From: Bugula neritina
Lineage: Eukaryota > Bryozoa > Gymnolaemata > Cheilostomatida > Bugulidae
Assembly: GCA_964035545.1 (NCBI GenBank)
Contig: OZ037766.1
Span: 13,567,222-13,631,221, forward strand
DNA: 64,000 nucleotides
Direction of reading: 5' to 3'
The notes beneath the pieces were generated by a model, which saw nothing but the letters and a program-made list of their open reading frames with translations, ran no database searches and was not told where the DNA came from. Positions 63,973-64,000 of this stretch are shown here, one piece after another; the first letter of the stretch is position 1; each line of letters opens with the position of its first letter. The translations under genes and the position numbers were made by a program.

Positions 63973-64000
63973 TAGTACCATATTGTTGTTTATGCATATA

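Overview
This is a window of an invertebrate animal genome. It is AT-rich, has many small exons with standard GT-AG introns, and is full of minisatellites, palindromic elements, SINE copies and LINE/LTR debris. Nothing in it is prokaryotic. The axonemal protein SPEF2 shows that the animal makes motile cilia or flagella. The repeat content and exon style suggest a spiralian such as a mollusc, bryozoan or annelid, but the species cannot be named from this sequence.

Layout from left to right. (1) At 239-2028, minus strand, lies the 5' part of an arylsulfatase B-like gene; four exons are visible and the rest is beyond the left edge. (2) From 2.6 to 15 kb there is a gene-poor stretch rich in transposons. 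It holds LTR-like islands, a decayed gag fragment, one intact intronless coiled-coil ORF of unknown nature (8371-9141, minus), a decayed LINE (about 9.84-11.17 kb), and a 3.1-kb inverted-repeat structure (11491-14603) whose right arm is split by a 750-bp nested element. (3) At 15566-43054, plus strand, is a complete SPEF2 orthologue. I reconstruct 46 coding exons with matching phases, 6369 nt, 2122 residues. (4) At 44338-47484, minus strand, is a complete three-exon SLC10-family transporter of 580 residues with a large glycosylatable N-terminal ectodomain. It is convergent with SPEF2. (5) At 48.6-55.9 kb is an intergenic stretch with a 0.7-kb CA-rich satellite and a SINE. (6) At 55928-63068, minus strand, is a complete POP1 gene (RNase P/MRP subunit) with 13 exons and 764 residues. 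(7) At the right edge is a 5S rRNA-derived sequence.

The four protein genes have unrelated jobs: lysosomal glycan sulfate hydrolysis, the axonemal central apparatus, membrane transport, and tRNA/rRNA processing. They look like ordinary metazoan neighbours, not a pathway cluster. The most interesting signals are structural: phase-symmetric microexons and a retainable 66-nt intron in SPEF2, a 31-bp tandem repeat that copies a splice donor, the nested foldback element, a tRNA-derived SINE family with three copies here, and the unidentified intronless ORF. I did not find a convincing new biological system. Exon models come from reading splice sites, reading-frame phase and family resemblance by eye, with no alignment run.
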